From Bacteroidota bacterium (GTDB lineage: Bacteria > Bacteroidota > Bacteroidia > Bacteroidales > F082): a stretch of 64,000 bases of DNA. Within the stretch, counting starts at the first letter, position 1. The number at the start of each line of letters is the position of its first letter. Under the pieces are notes generated by a model. That model made no database searches. It had not been told where the DNA came from and saw only the letters and a program-made list of their open reading frames with translations. The translations under genes were made by a program, and so were the position numbers. Positions 27,754 through 36,393 of this stretch are shown here, in pieces. The stretch covers positions 744,001 through 808,000 of the forward strand of contig JAHLLA010000001.1 of assembly GCA_020444415.1 (NCBI GenBank), written 5' to 3'.

Positions 27754-29337
27754 ATGGCAGAAATTAAACCAGCAGAAGTATCAGCCATTTTACGACAGGA
27801 ATTAGCAGGCTACGAATCGGAAGCTGTATTGGAGGAAGTAGGTACCATTCTTCAAATTGGTGACGGTATTGCCCGCATTTATGGCATGAACAATGCCGAA
27901 GCCAATGAGTTGGTGGAATTTGAGAAAAACGGACTGATGGGCATCGTCCTTAACCTGGAAGAAGACAACGTAGGTGTGGTACTTTTAGGTGAAGCCGAAA
28001 ATTTGAATGAAGGCGACAAAGTAAAACGTACCGGACGGATCGCTTCCATTAAAGTTGGTGAAGGTTTGTTAGGACGCGTGGTGAATACGCTGGGAGAAAC
28101 AGTTGATGGCAAAGGTGAAATCGGTGGAGATCTTTACGAGATGCCACTTGAACGCAAAGCACCGGGTGTTATTTTCCGTCAGCCCGTAAACGAACCATTG
28201 CAAACAGGTATTAAAGCCATTGATGCCATGATACCGATCGGCCGTGGACAGCGTGAGTTGATCATTGGAGACCGTCAGACGGGAAAAACAGCCATTGCCA
28301 TTGATACCATCATCAACCAGAAAGAATTTTACGAAAAAGGCGAGCCCGTTTATTGTATCTATGTGGCCACCGGCCAGAAAGGCTCGACCGTTGCCAATAT
28401 TGTAAAAACCCTGGAAGACAGCGGCGCGATGGCCTACACCGTGATTGTGATGGCCACTGCTTCTGATCCCGCAGCCATGCAATTTTACGCGCCTTTTGCA
28501 GGTGCCGCTATTGGTGAATTCTTCCGTGATACAGGCCGTCCGGCACTGGTGATTTATGATGACCTCTCTAAACAGGCTGTTGCTTACAGGGAAGTTTCAT
28601 TGCTGCTGCGTCGTCCTCCGGGCCGTGAAGCCTATCCGGGTGATGTTTTTTACCTCCATTCAAGATTACTAGAACGTGCTGCGAAAGTCATTAATTCAGA
28701 TGCGATCGCCAAAACCATGAACGACCTCCCTGTTAGTTTAAAAGACAAAGTAAAAGGTGGCGGATCATTAACAGCCTTACCTATTATCGAAACACAGGCC
28801 GGTGACGTTTCGGCTTATATCCCAACCAACGTAATTTCAATTACCGACGGACAGATTTTCTTAGAAAGTAACCTCTTTAATGCGGGTATTCGTCCGGCTA
28901 TTAACGTGGGTATTTCCGTTTCGAGGGTGGGTGGAAATGCACAAATCAAATCCATGAAAAAAGTGGCCGGAACACTCAAACTCGACCAGGCGCAGTATCG
29001 TGAGCTGGAAGCGTTTGCCAAGTTCGGTTCCGACCTCGACCCGGCAACCATGGCCGTACTTGAAAAAGGAAAAAGGAATGTCGAAATTCTGAAACAACCA
29101 CAGTACTCACCGATGACAGTCGAGCACCAGGTAGCCATCATTTATTGTGGTGTGAATAACCTGCTGAAAACCGTTCCGGTAAATAGTATTATCGACTTCG
29201 AAACAGAGTATTTACATCATCTTGATATACACCATGCCGATGCACTCAAAACGATCAAAGAGGGTAAATTGACCGATGAAGTAATCGAGATTTTGAAAAA
29301 GGCAGCGGCCGACATTGCACATAAATACAAAGCATAA
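27754..29337 (+). CDS. atpA: ATP synthase F1 subunit alpha
   Basis: 527 aa, full length. Walker A GDRQTGKT (about 172-179), [16 protein letters not shown] in the nucleotide-binding domain, and the ATP synthase alpha/beta signature [14 protein letters not shown]. Alpha carries the non-catalytic nucleotide sites. 17 bp before atpG. Confidence 0.97.
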   Translation: MAEIKPAEVSAILRQELAGYESEAVLEEVGTILQIGDGIARIYGMNNAEANELVEFEKNGLMGIVLNLEEDNVGVVLLGEAENLNEGDKVKRTGRIASIKVGEGLLGRVVNTLGETVDGKGEIGGDLYEMPLERKAPGVIFRQPVNEPLQTGIKAIDAMIPIGRGQRELIIGDRQTGKTAIAIDTIINQKEFYEKGEPVYCIYVATGQKGSTVANIVKTLEDSGAMAYTVIVMATASDPAAMQFYAPFAGAAIGEFFRDTGRPALVIYDDLSKQAVAYREVSLLLRRPPGREAYPGDVFYLHSRLLERAAKVINSDAIAKTMNDLPVSLKDKVKGGGSLTALPIIETQAGDVSAYIPTNVISITDGQIFLESNLFNAGIRPAINVGISVSRVGGNAQIKSMKKVAGTLKLDQAQYRELEAFAKFGSDLDPATMAVLEKGKRNVEILKQPQYSPMTVEHQVAIIYCGVNNLLKTVPVNSIIDFETEYLHHLDIHHADALKTIKEGKLTDEVIEILKKAAADIAHKYKA

Positions 29338-29354
29338 ATATTGGATTGTAGCAT

Positions 29355-30245
29355 ATGGCAAATTTAAAAGAAGTACGTGTACGAATAGCCTCTGTAAAAT
29401 CTACCAGGCAAATCACCAGCGCCATGAAAATGGTGGCTGCTTCTAAACTCCGAAGAGCTCAAAACGCGATCCTGGGGATGAGGCCTTATGCACAAAAGCT
29501 ACATGAGATCATGCAAAATCTCAGCAGTGGTATGGATGGTTCTGATGAAGGTATATATGCACAAAACAGGGGCAATGAAAGCGTATTGCTCGTGCCTGTT
29601 ACTTCAAACCGCGGATTGTGCGGCGCATTCAATGCGAACATCATCAAAGCAACCACCAATTATATTCATACAAACCTACCGGCCCAGCTAAAATCCGGAA
29701 ATGTTGATCTGTATTGCATTGGAAAAAAAGGCGCCGATATTTTTAAATCACGCGGATATAGTATTGTTGAAATAAATACTGACATATTCGATGACCTCAC
29801 TTTCGACAACTCTGTTGTAATTGCTGAAGAGCTGATGCAAATTTTTGCCGAAAAGAAACACGATCAAATTATTCTGATCTACAACCAATTTAAAAATGCT
29901 GCTGTACAGGTGCTGCAAGTTGAACAGTTTCTGCCGGTTTCAAAAAGTATAGCTGATGAAAGTGCTGCTGAAGCAGAACCCAAGGCAAATTATATTTTCG
30001 AACCCAATAAGGAAGAGATTCTTGAAGCATTGGTACCAAAATCCATAAAAGTACAATTGTACAAAGCACTTGCAGATAGTCTGGCTGCTGAGCATGGTGC
30101 ACGAATGACTGCCATGCACCAGGCCACTGAAAATGCCGACTCATTGCTTAAAGACCTTAACTTATCCTACAACAAAGCCCGCCAGGCAGCCATAACGAAT
30201 GAAATTCTTGAAATTGTAAGTGGTGCCGAGGCGTTGAAGGGATAA
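29355..30245 (+). CDS. atpG: ATP synthase F1 subunit gamma
   Basis: 296 aa. N-terminal coiled coil MANLKEVRVRIASVKSTRQI..AMKMVAASKLRRAQ, the Rossmann-like middle with SNRGLCGAFN, and the C-terminal helix with the signature AEHGARMTAMHQATENA. Rotor shaft coupling c ring and catalytic sites. Last gene of the operon. Confidence 0.96.
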   Translation: MANLKEVRVRIASVKSTRQITSAMKMVAASKLRRAQNAILGMRPYAQKLHEIMQNLSSGMDGSDEGIYAQNRGNESVLLVPVTSNRGLCGAFNANIIKATTNYIHTNLPAQLKSGNVDLYCIGKKGADIFKSRGYSIVEINTDIFDDLTFDNSVVIAEELMQIFAEKKHDQIILIYNQFKNAAVQVLQVEQFLPVSKSIADESAAEAEPKANYIFEPNKEEILEALVPKSIKVQLYKALADSLAAEHGARMTAMHQATENADSLLKDLNLSYNKARQAAITNEILEIVSGAEALKG

Positions 30246-30288
30246 CATTCCTGATAATATTTATGAATCGCACAGCAGGGTAAACTAA

Positions 30289-30330
30289 AACCCGATGAGT
30301 GGGCTATTGCTCTCGGCGGGTTGAGATTTT
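30289..30330 (+). terminator. Probable terminator of atpBEFHAG
   Basis: Imperfect stem with AACCCG / CGGGTT at the base and GAG / CTC nearer the loop, followed by a T-rich stretch. Weaker than the atpDC terminator. Confidence 0.5.
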
Positions 30331-30347
30331 AATTACAAAATATCTTC

Positions 30348-30379
30348 GACCCGCTAAATGCAAGTCCATTTAGCGGGTC
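30348..30379. other. Perfect 13-bp hairpin downstream of atpG
   Basis: GACCCGCTAAATG (30348-30360), loop of six, then the exact complement (30367-30379). There is no T run after it, so it is not a standard intrinsic terminator; it may be an RNA 3' end stabiliser or a processed structure. Confidence 0.6.
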
Positions 30380-30477
30380 ATTCATAAATACGGCTACCTG
30401 ATCGAGTTTTTGATTTCAACAGGATTATTCTTCAGAAGTTTATTTTTTCATTCGGCACATCCTTTTTTTAATTTCCA

Positions 30478-30485
30478 TACCTTTG
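30478..30485 (+). promoter_or_regulatory. -7 box of the ferritin gene
   Basis: TACCTTTG, 25 bp before the ferritin ATG. No iron-box-like palindrome was recognised next to it. Confidence 0.6.
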
Positions 30486-30510
30486 TAAATCTCATTTAAA
30501 ACCTTAAAAA

Positions 30511-31020
30511 ATGAACCAGAAAACAGAAAACGCGCTCAATGAGCAAATAAAAAAAGAAGAATATTCATCACGATTATACCTGGCCATGGCCAGTTGGTGT
30601 GAAGCAAACGGATTTCCCGGAGCCTCCGTATTTCTTTACGAACACTCCGAAGAAGAACGCATGCACATGCTGAAAATGATCCATTTTGTGAACGACCGGG
30701 GCGCCCATGCCAAATTACTCGATATTGAAGCACCTCAACTGGAATATAATTCACTGCTGGAGATATTTACTGAAATTCTGGTACACGAGCAATACATCAC
30801 CGAATCCATCAACAACCTGTACCAGGTAGCAATTGACGAGAAAGATTACACCACGGCCAACTTTCTGCAATGGTATATTACCGAGCAGGTGGAAGAAGAG
30901 AGTTTATTCAGTACCATCCTAGACAGAATCAAACTGGTGGGCAACGACAAAGCCGGCATGTTCCATATTGATAAAGAATTGGAAGGTATGGCCGCTGGTA
31001 GCTCAAGCGAAACTGCCTAA
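30511..31020 (+). CDS. ftnA: Non-haem ferritin
   Basis: 169 aa four-helix bundle. Ferroxidase ligands are in EQIKKEEYSSRLYLAMASW (Glu about 17, Tyr 24), EHSEEERMHMLKM (Glu 50, His 53) and the third-helix ILVHEQYITESINNLY / EEQVEEE type segment (TEQVEEESLF). It stores iron as a 24-mer in the cytosol. This is a classical ferritin, separate from the encapsulated ferritin at 3.5 kb. Own promoter; convergent with the DUF3109 gene, 1 bp apart. Confidence 0.95.
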   Translation: MNQKTENALNEQIKKEEYSSRLYLAMASWCEANGFPGASVFLYEHSEEERMHMLKMIHFVNDRGAHAKLLDIEAPQLEYNSLLEIFTEILVHEQYITESINNLYQVAIDEKDYTTANFLQWYITEQVEEESLFSTILDRIKLVGNDKAGMFHIDKELEGMAAGSSSETA

Positions 31021-31021
31021 T

Positions 31022-31579
31022 TTACTTTTTTAATTCTTTTACAAGTTTTTCGTACCAGGCTGCACCAAACTTCCTGATTAAAGAGGATTTAAGGTACACA
31101 TAAAGAGGTATGCCCTCTTTTCTGCCATTAATAATAGCGGGTGCGCAGATGTTCCATTTATGGTAATTAACAGCGGTAAACTCGCCTACTTTACTTAACC
31201 GAACCGGGTACAAATGGCAGGATACGGGTTTTTGGAATTTGATCTTTCCTTCTAAAAATGCTTTTTCGATCGCGCAGAAGTTGATGCCGTTTTCCTTATA
31301 CACGAAAGCGCATTCCCGGTTTTTCACCAGGGGTGTTACATAATCTCCATCGGCATCATAATCAAATACCCCGTTTTTTTCGATCACTTCTTTACCCTGA
31401 TCCGTCATATAAGATTTCACCTCATCAATATAATCTTCCAGTATGGATATTTCTTCTTCTTCAAGTGGCGCCCCGGCATCACCTTCCACGCAGCAGTCGC
31501 CATTGCAAGCTTTGAGATGGCAGGCAAAATAAGTGTCCTTCAGCTCATCGGATACCAGTACATGATCAATTTTCAACAT
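31022..31579 (-). CDS. DUF3109 family cysteine-rich protein
   Basis: 185 aa. The DUF3109 cysteine pattern is visible: CHLKACNGDCCVEGDAGAPL near residues 20-40, then NRECAFVY, NFCAIE, SCHLYPVR and WNICAPA. The arrangement resembles the CxxxxCC-type (YkgJ-like) proteins thought to bind zinc or an iron-sulfur cluster; function unknown. Start at MLKIDHVLVS because a TACTTTTG box begins 5 bp upstream of that ATG; the frame is open further up but would cross the promoter. Confidence 0.85.
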   Translation of the reverse strand: MLKIDHVLVSDELKDTYFACHLKACNGDCCVEGDAGAPLEEEEISILEDYIDEVKSYMTDQGKEVIEKNGVFDYDADGDYVTPLVKNRECAFVYKENGINFCAIEKAFLEGKIKFQKPVSCHLYPVRLSKVGEFTAVNYHKWNICAPAIINGRKEGIPLYVYLKSSLIRKFGAAWYEKLVKELKK

Positions 31580-31583
31580 GCTG

Positions 31584-31591
31584 CAAAAGTA
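31584..31591 (-). promoter_or_regulatory. -7 box of the DUF3109 gene
   Basis: TACTTTTG on the minus strand, ending 4 bp from the ATG, which implies a leaderless or very short-leader mRNA. Confidence 0.5.
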
Positions 31592-31634
31592 CAATTTTAC
31601 CCACTTACAGCAGGTGGTTTTTTGAAAACGAAAG

Positions 31635-31668
31635 TTGACAAGTACATAGCAAAATTTCCTTACTTTTG
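31635..31668 (+). promoter_or_regulatory. Promoter of the ornithine carbamoyltransferase gene
   Basis: TTG (31635-31637), 23 nt, TACTTTTG (31661-31668), then a 57-bp leader to the ATG. The leader includes the beginning of an A/T-rich stretch but no recognisable arginine box. Confidence 0.6.
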
Positions 31669-31725
31669 CGCTGCTTTTACAAGGCAAAAACACCTTGATA
31701 ATCATCATAAATAAATTCGATTGTT

Positions 31726-32727
31726 ATGTCATATAATTTGAGAAACAGGAATTTTTTGAAGTTGCTCGACTTCACTCCTAAAGAAATTAAATTTTTACTC
31801 GACCTTTCTGCCGATCTGAAAAAAGCGAAATACGCAGGCACAGAACAGCAGAAGTTGAAAGGCAAAAACATTGCACTGATCTTTGAAAAAGCATCCACAC
31901 GCACCCGTTGTGCTTTTGAAACGGCAGCTTACGACCAGGGCGCTCATGTTACTTATCTCGGCCCTACCGGATCGCAGATCGGTAAAAAAGAAACCATGAA
32001 AGATACCGCCCGTGTATTGGGCCGCATGTATGATGGCATCCAATACCGGGGTTTCGGACAGGAAAAAGTGGAAGAGTTGGGCCAGTTTGCAGGTGTTCCT
32101 GTTTGGAACGGACTGACCAACGAATATCACCCTACCCAGATTTTGGCCGATTTCCTCACCATGTTGGAACATTCGGATAAACCGCTGCACCAGGTTTCAT
32201 TTGCTTATTTAGGCGATGCCCGCAATAATATGGGCAACTCACTGATGGTAGGCGCTGCCAAAATGGGTATGGACTTTCGCGCTGTGGCACCCAAACAGTT
32301 TCTACCTGAAAAAGCATTGGTAGACCAATGTTTGGAAATTGCTAAAGAAACAGGTGCCAAAATTACACTGACCGACAATGTGGATGAAGGCGTAAAAGGC
32401 GTTGATTTTCTGTATACTGATGTTTGGGTTTCCATGGGCGAACCGGAAGAAGCTTTTAAAGAACGTATCAAGCTGATGATGCCTTACCAGGTGAATACTG
32501 AAATGATGATGAAAACAGGAAACCCGAAATGTAAATTCCTGCATTGTTTACCGGCATTTCATAACCGCGACACGGAAATAGGCGAAGACATTTATCAGAA
32601 ATTTGGCGTTGATGCTATGGAAGTTTCGGAAGAAGTATTCGAATCACCGGCTTCTATCGTTTTCGACGAAGCGGAAAATCGCTTACATACCATCAAAGCT
32701 GTAATGGTAGCTACCCTCGGATCATAA
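31726..32727 (+). CDS. argF: Ornithine carbamoyltransferase
   Basis: 333 aa. Carbamoyl-phosphate motif STRTR (57-61), HPTQ (135-138), the ornithine-binding DVWVSMG loop (232-238) and HCLPAFH (273-279) are all the classical ornithine-specific forms; acetylornithine or succinylornithine carbamoyltransferases of Bacteroidota differ in these loops. It makes citrulline from ornithine and carbamoyl phosphate, or the reverse in arginine fermentation. No other arginine genes are adjacent, so anabolic versus catabolic role is open. Confidence 0.92.
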   Translation: MSYNLRNRNFLKLLDFTPKEIKFLLDLSADLKKAKYAGTEQQKLKGKNIALIFEKASTRTRCAFETAAYDQGAHVTYLGPTGSQIGKKETMKDTARVLGRMYDGIQYRGFGQEKVEELGQFAGVPVWNGLTNEYHPTQILADFLTMLEHSDKPLHQVSFAYLGDARNNMGNSLMVGAAKMGMDFRAVAPKQFLPEKALVDQCLEIAKETGAKITLTDNVDEGVKGVDFLYTDVWVSMGEPEEAFKERIKLMMPYQVNTEMMMKTGNPKCKFLHCLPAFHNRDTEIGEDIYQKFGVDAMEVSEEVFESPASIVFDEAENRLHTIKAVMVATLGS

Positions 32728-32732
32728 ATTTT

Positions 32733-32808
32733 ATTTTACCCACCATTCCCCTCCTGCCTGTCCGCCGAACAATCTGGCAGGCGGAGGAGAGGTAAGGGGA
32801 GGGTAAAA
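32733..32808. repeat. GC-rich inverted-repeat element between argF and glyS
   Basis: Outer arms TTTTACCC and GGGTAAAA enclose a GC-rich core with CCTGCCTGTCCGCC and GGCAGGCGGAGG. The core shares CCTGCCTGTC with the palindrome at 50030-50049, so it looks like a dispersed REP-type element; it may also act as an RNA hairpin terminator. Confidence 0.6.
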
Positions 32809-32838
32809 AACCATCATCAAACAAACTAATCAATCAAC

Positions 32839-34362
32839 ATGGCCAACCAGGAAGACCTTTTAAAGAAAATAATCGCACATGCCAAAGAGTATGGTTTTGT
32901 GTTTCAGTCAAGCGAAATTTATGACGGCCTTAGCGCTGTTTACGATTATGGCCCGAATGGAACCGAATTAAAAAACAACATCAGGAGTTACTGGTGGAAA
33001 GCCATGGTACAAATGCATGAAAATATTGTTGGCATTGATTCGGCCATTTTCATGCACCCAACCATCTGGAAAGCCTCCGGACACGTGGATGCTTTTAACG
33101 ATCCATTGATTGATAACAAAGATTCCAAAAAAAGGTATCGTGCCGATGTGCTGGTGGAAGATCATATGGCGAAGATTGAAGGCAAGATCGATAAAGAAGT
33201 GGAAAAAGCCCGCAAACGTTTCGGCGACAGTTTCGACGAACAACAATTCCTGGAAACCAACCCCAGGGTGCTCGCTAATAAAGGCAAACTGGATGATATT
33301 AAAGGCCGATTATATCCAGCAATGGATAATGATGATATGGAAGCCATCAAAAAGCTGATTGAAGACCTGGAAATTGCATGCCCTATTTCAGGCTCACGCA
33401 ACTGGACAGAGGTACGCCAATTCAACCTGATGTTTTCCACCAGCATGGGATCTACTTCCGAAGGTGCTACACAAATATTTTTAAGACCAGAAACTGCCCA
33501 GGGTATTTTTGTGAATTACCTGAATGTGCAAAAAACCAGCCGGATGAAAATCCCCTTTGGTATAGCCCAAACGGGAAAAGCCTTCCGCAATGAGATCGTA
33601 GCCCGTCAGTTCATCTTTCGTATGCGTGAGTTTGAACAGATGGAAATGCAATTTTTTGTCCGTCCCGGTGAAGAAATGAAATGGTACGAGTACTGGAAAG
33701 AGCAGCGCATGAACTGGCATACATCCACCGGAATACCGGCAGAAAAATTTCGTTTCCACGACCATGATAAACTGGCACATTATGCCAATGCGGCCGCGGA
33801 TATCGAATTTGAATTCCCAATGGGATTTAAAGAATTGGAAGGTATCCACTCGCGTACCGATTTCGACCTGGGTGCACATGAAAAACATTCAGGAAAAAAA
33901 TTACGTTACCACGATGCGGAGATCAATGAAAGCTATGTGCCATACGTTATTGAAACCTCCATTGGCCTCGACCGTATGTTTTTAGCCATAATGACTAATG
34001 CGTTTACCGAAGAAAAACTGGAAGATGGCTCGGAACGCCTTGTGATGAAAATTCCACCGGTCTTGGCACCCTTTAAGGTAGCCGTTTTTCCTTTGACTAA
34101 GAAAGACGGCTTGCCTGAGAAGGCCACTGAAATTATGGATGGTTTGAAACAGGATTATATGTGTTTTTATGAAGAGAAAGACACCATCGGCAAACGCTAC
34201 CGCCGCCACGACGCCATCGGTACGCCCTATTGCGTTACCGTTGACCACCAAACCCTAGAAGATAATACAGTGACCATCCGTGAGCGCGACAGCATGCAGC
34301 AGGAAAGGGTTGCTATTGATAAGATCGGAAGTATGGTGGCGGAAAGGTTGAAGGGGAAATAA
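32839..34362 (+). CDS. glyQS: Glycyl-tRNA synthetase (dimeric type)
   Basis: 507 aa class II synthetase of the alpha2 (eukaryote/archaeon-like) type used by Bacteroidota. N-terminal AKEYGFVFQSSEIYDGLSAVYDYGP (split here), motif 2 FRNEIVARQFIFRMREFEQME, motif 3 region ETSIGLDRMFLAIM, and an anticodon-binding domain from about 395 (LAPFKVAVFPLT). An acidic/helical insertion with Lys-Glu repeats (about 105-170) is a lineage feature. The last 72 bp of this gene are repeated at 36394-36465. Confidence 0.95.
   Translation: MANQEDLLKKIIAHAKEYGFVFQSSEIYDGLSAVYDYGPNGTELKNNIRSYWWKAMVQMHENIVGIDSAIFMHPTIWKASGHVDAFNDPLIDNKDSKKRYRADVLVEDHMAKIEGKIDKEVEKARKRFGDSFDEQQFLETNPRVLANKGKLDDIKGRLYPAMDNDDMEAIKKLIEDLEIACPISGSRNWTEVRQFNLMFSTSMGSTSEGATQIFLRPETAQGIFVNYLNVQKTSRMKIPFGIAQTGKAFRNEIVARQFIFRMREFEQMEMQFFVRPGEEMKWYEYWKEQRMNWHTSTGIPAEKFRFHDHDKLAHYANAAADIEFEFPMGFKELEGIHSRTDFDLGAHEKHSGKKLRYHDAEINESYVPYVIETSIGLDRMFLAIMTNAFTEEKLEDGSERLVMKIPPVLAPFKVAVFPLTKKDGLPEKATEIMDGLKQDYMCFYEEKDTIGKRYRRHDAIGTPYCVTVDHQTLEDNTVTIRERDSMQQERVAIDKIGSMVAERLKGK
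34291..34362 (+). repeat. Direct repeat, copy 1: authentic 3' end of glyQS
   Basis: The final 24 codons of glyQS including the stop. It matches 36394-36465 at 69 of 72 positions without gaps, by hand alignment. The two copies are 2,103 bp apart and bracket the TlpA-fulvocin cassette. Confidence 0.95.
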
Positions 34363-34374
34363 TAAACCCTGTTT

Positions 34375-35274
34375 CTAGCGTGCAAATTCTTTATTGATGA
34401 GTTTGTTTAGCTTTCTGTATGTATTATTAACTATAACATGATCAGCAGTTATCAATTCTCCTTTATATTCAACTCTTCCGTCTTTACCCATTATTATCAG
34501 GGTCGGAACAGCATTGAATTGAAAAATAGATTTGATTTGTTTTGCCTCTTCATTTGATGTAAATAGCGTTGGAAATGAATAGTTGTAATTGGTGATCACT
34601 TTCTTAATCTCATCAGATGTTTGACCTTTATGCGATAGATTCACAGCATAAAATTCAACCTCAGAACTAAATTTATAATAATTGTATAGTTTATCAAATT
34701 CAGGAAATTGTTTTAAGCATATTGCACAACTGGTACTCCAAAAATCCAGTACCACAATTTTACCTTTTAAATCGCCTAAATAGAAAGTGGAGTCATGCTC
34801 ATTTCTGAGTTTCAAATTATGAACAGCACTGATTTGAACGGTCTCCTGCTCACCTGGTTTACTAAAGACATATGCCAACCAATTTGGCATTCCTAAATAT
34901 CCTAAGATAGCAAGGAAGATAACAAAAAGTGCAGAATAAGTATATTTACGTACTGATGCGTTGACGCCAAATTTGCTATTGATTAAAAGTCCAATTGGAC
35001 AAGTAATAAGCGGTAGGAATGCTATCGGATAAACATGAATTGCATTTGAACTTACAACAACTCCCCCATAAATTATTATAAATGGTAACAAAACCAGAAA
35101 ACCATATACACTCCTCTTCAGTCCAAATCTTTTGTTATAAACTAGTCCTCCGATAAAAAAGAGAGTCCCAACTATAATAAATTGGTTAATCCAGTTTAAT
35201 GCACCAGCCAGTATTGATAATCCGCTAATTACTACTATTATTACTATTAAAAAGAGGATATTTTTATATCTCAT
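34375..35274 (-). CDS. Membrane-anchored TlpA/thioredoxin-like protein
   Basis: 299 aa. The first ~135 residues hold four or five membrane helices (about 5-25, 32-46, 58-75, 82-100, 112-128) with no family I recognise. Residues ~145-299 form a TlpA-like thioredoxin domain with VLDFWSTSCAICLKQFPEF (redox pair C183/C186) and the cis-proline in NAVPTLII. CAIC is a variant of the CxxC found in extracytoplasmic thiol-disulfide oxidoreductases. It lies 62 bp downstream of a protein with eight C-terminal cysteines, so forming or reshuffling disulfides in that product is a natural hypothesis; a hairpin sits between the two genes. A/T-rich accessory region. Confidence 0.85.
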   Translation of the reverse strand: MRYKNILFLIVIIVVISGLSILAGALNWINQFIIVGTLFFIGGLVYNKRFGLKRSVYGFLVLLPFIIIYGGVVVSSNAIHVYPIAFLPLITCPIGLLINSKFGVNASVRKYTYSALFVIFLAILGYLGMPNWLAYVFSKPGEQETVQISAVHNLKLRNEHDSTFYLGDLKGKIVVLDFWSTSCAICLKQFPEFDKLYNYYKFSSEVEFYAVNLSHKGQTSDEIKKVITNYNYSFPTLFTSNEEAKQIKSIFQFNAVPTLIIMGKDGRVEYKGELITADHVIVNNTYRKLNKLINKEFAR

Positions 35275-35288
35275 TCTTATAAAAATTA

Positions 35289-35320
35289 AAATGAAGGTGG
35301 TTTACATAGACCACCTTCAT
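35289..35320 (-). terminator. Hairpin attenuator/terminator between the fulvocin-like and TlpA genes
   Basis: A perfect 12-bp inverted repeat (AATGAAGGTGGT / ACCACCTTCATT, loop of eight). On the minus strand it is followed by TTTTAATTTTTAT and then the TlpA start, so it should partly end transcription after the upstream gene, lowering TlpA expression relative to it. Confidence 0.75.
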
Positions 35321-35336
35321 TAGATTATGAAATTTA

Positions 35337-36038
35337 TCAATCACCTCCTGGCTCAACTAATGCACATTTACCATCACAAGGACTTGTCCATAGGGTGCCG
35401 CAACCTAAAGAGGAATATGTGCAATTATCATGATGCAATTTACATTTTTGTGAAGTTCCATACCCGGAGATATCACACCAGTCAGAAGTTGTGCTACATG
35501 TACATGTCCCAAAAATATCACGATCTGCCTCTTCTACTGCTTTCATATAATCTACTAATTTATTATCCTCTGAATATAAATCAAGTGTGACTACAATTGA
35601 ATAAACTATCCCTTCAGAAAAACCGATCTCATTTATTCCAGTCTCTATCCAGTTTCTCAAGTAAGCATCAATTATGTTTTTATAATTAGGATTACTTAAT
35701 TTCTCTTCGTTAAACCATCCTACACTCATTTCATTTCTAAGTTTAATAATATGATCAAACTCATCTTGACTCCACTCTAATTTAAGTGTTTCAAATAGTT
35801 TATCATTCCAACATGAATATCTATTTTCTGGCGACATCGCCCTGAACATTGCTCTTTGGTATTCTATATTGTACGTAATCAAATCTTTTCTGTTCATATC
35901 ACTAATTTTATCAAGATTCTCAACTACAAAACAATTAATTTCTTCATCGCAACTATAACGATGAGACTCACTCTTTTGGCATGAGGATAAAATAAAAAGA
36001 AGGATACTTAAAATTGACAAATATTTTTTCATTATCAT
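35337..36038 (-). CDS. Fulvocin C-related, bacteriocin-like cysteine-rich lipoprotein precursor
   Basis: 233 aa. Lipoprotein signal peptide ending LFILSSC (C20). A ~155-residue acidic, mainly helical middle part with three more cysteines (C30, C36, C76) leads to a C-terminal module with eight cysteines: C179, C181, C188, C199, C206, C213, C221, C225. Its core TCTCSTTSDWC and LGCGTLW closely match the myxobacterial bacteriocin fulvocin C (eight cysteines, 45 residues; recalled from memory as NCSCSTASDYC and TGCGTGW). The layout, propeptide plus C-terminal 50 residues, fits a secreted peptide released by cleavage. MKKYLS two codons in is an equally good start. Next gene down is a TlpA-type thioredoxin. 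Confidence 0.75.
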   Translation of the reverse strand: MIMKKYLSILSILLFILSSCQKSESHRYSCDEEINCFVVENLDKISDMNRKDLITYNIEYQRAMFRAMSPENRYSCWNDKLFETLKLEWSQDEFDHIIKLRNEMSVGWFNEEKLSNPNYKNIIDAYLRNWIETGINEIGFSEGIVYSIVVTLDLYSEDNKLVDYMKAVEEADRDIFGTCTCSTTSDWCDISGYGTSQKCKLHHDNCTYSSLGCGTLWTSPCDGKCALVEPGGD

Positions 36039-36096
36039 TAATTTTTTTGATTCGTATTTTAAATAAATCTAATACTTTTTTCCCTTGTATCGTATC

Positions 36097-36388
36097 GGGT
36101 ATTAAACCTAAATCATCCCGTCTTAGGTTTAATATCTATTATGTTCATTTAATTATCTTTGCCGTCATGCCTCCTTTCTTTGTTTATGGTTCGTATATGG
36201 TTGTATGGTCATTAACATTTAAAGGGGGTTTTATTTTAAACACCCCGTGTCAACTGTAATAAAATATTACGGAAGTTTTGTGGAAATCCGTTTTGTCCAT
36301 TTTTCATAATTGCTTGATTCGTAAAGGTTAAAAAAAAAAAACGATAGAAAACACGTTCTTTTATAGTTTAGAACATTTTTAAATAAGC
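36097..36388. repeat. Diverged intergenic element, copy 1
   Basis: Aligns to 39169-39448. The first 94 positions align without gaps at about 79% identity by hand and include a TATCTTTG box and a 21-nt identical run; after a short indel a second block shares TTCATAATTGCTTGATT and an A12 run. Each copy lies upstream of a minus-strand lipoprotein gene and marks the distal end of a cassette. The rest of the 36039-36522 gap is A/T-rich without other recognised signals. Confidence 0.85.
36167..36259 (+). CDS. Possible 30-aa hydrophobic peptide in intergenic element copy 1
   Basis: MPPFFVYGSYMVVWSLTFKG followed by ten more residues. A TATCTTTG box ends 5 bp before the ATG. The equivalent frame in copy 2 (39242-39295) keeps PPFFVYG.Y and mostly conservative changes (M/L, V/L, V/I, S/T, T/A) but has TTA in place of ATG and stops earlier. 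This pattern could reflect past coding or chance in hydrophobic A/T-rich codons. Confidence 0.25.
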   Translation: MPPFFVYGSYMVVWSLTFKGGFILNTPCQL

Positions 36389-36393
36389 ACAAT

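Noticed and set aside
33481-33888. 135-codon open frame antisense to glyQS
   Set aside because: Composition follows the sense gene codon pattern; no signal, promoter or family match.
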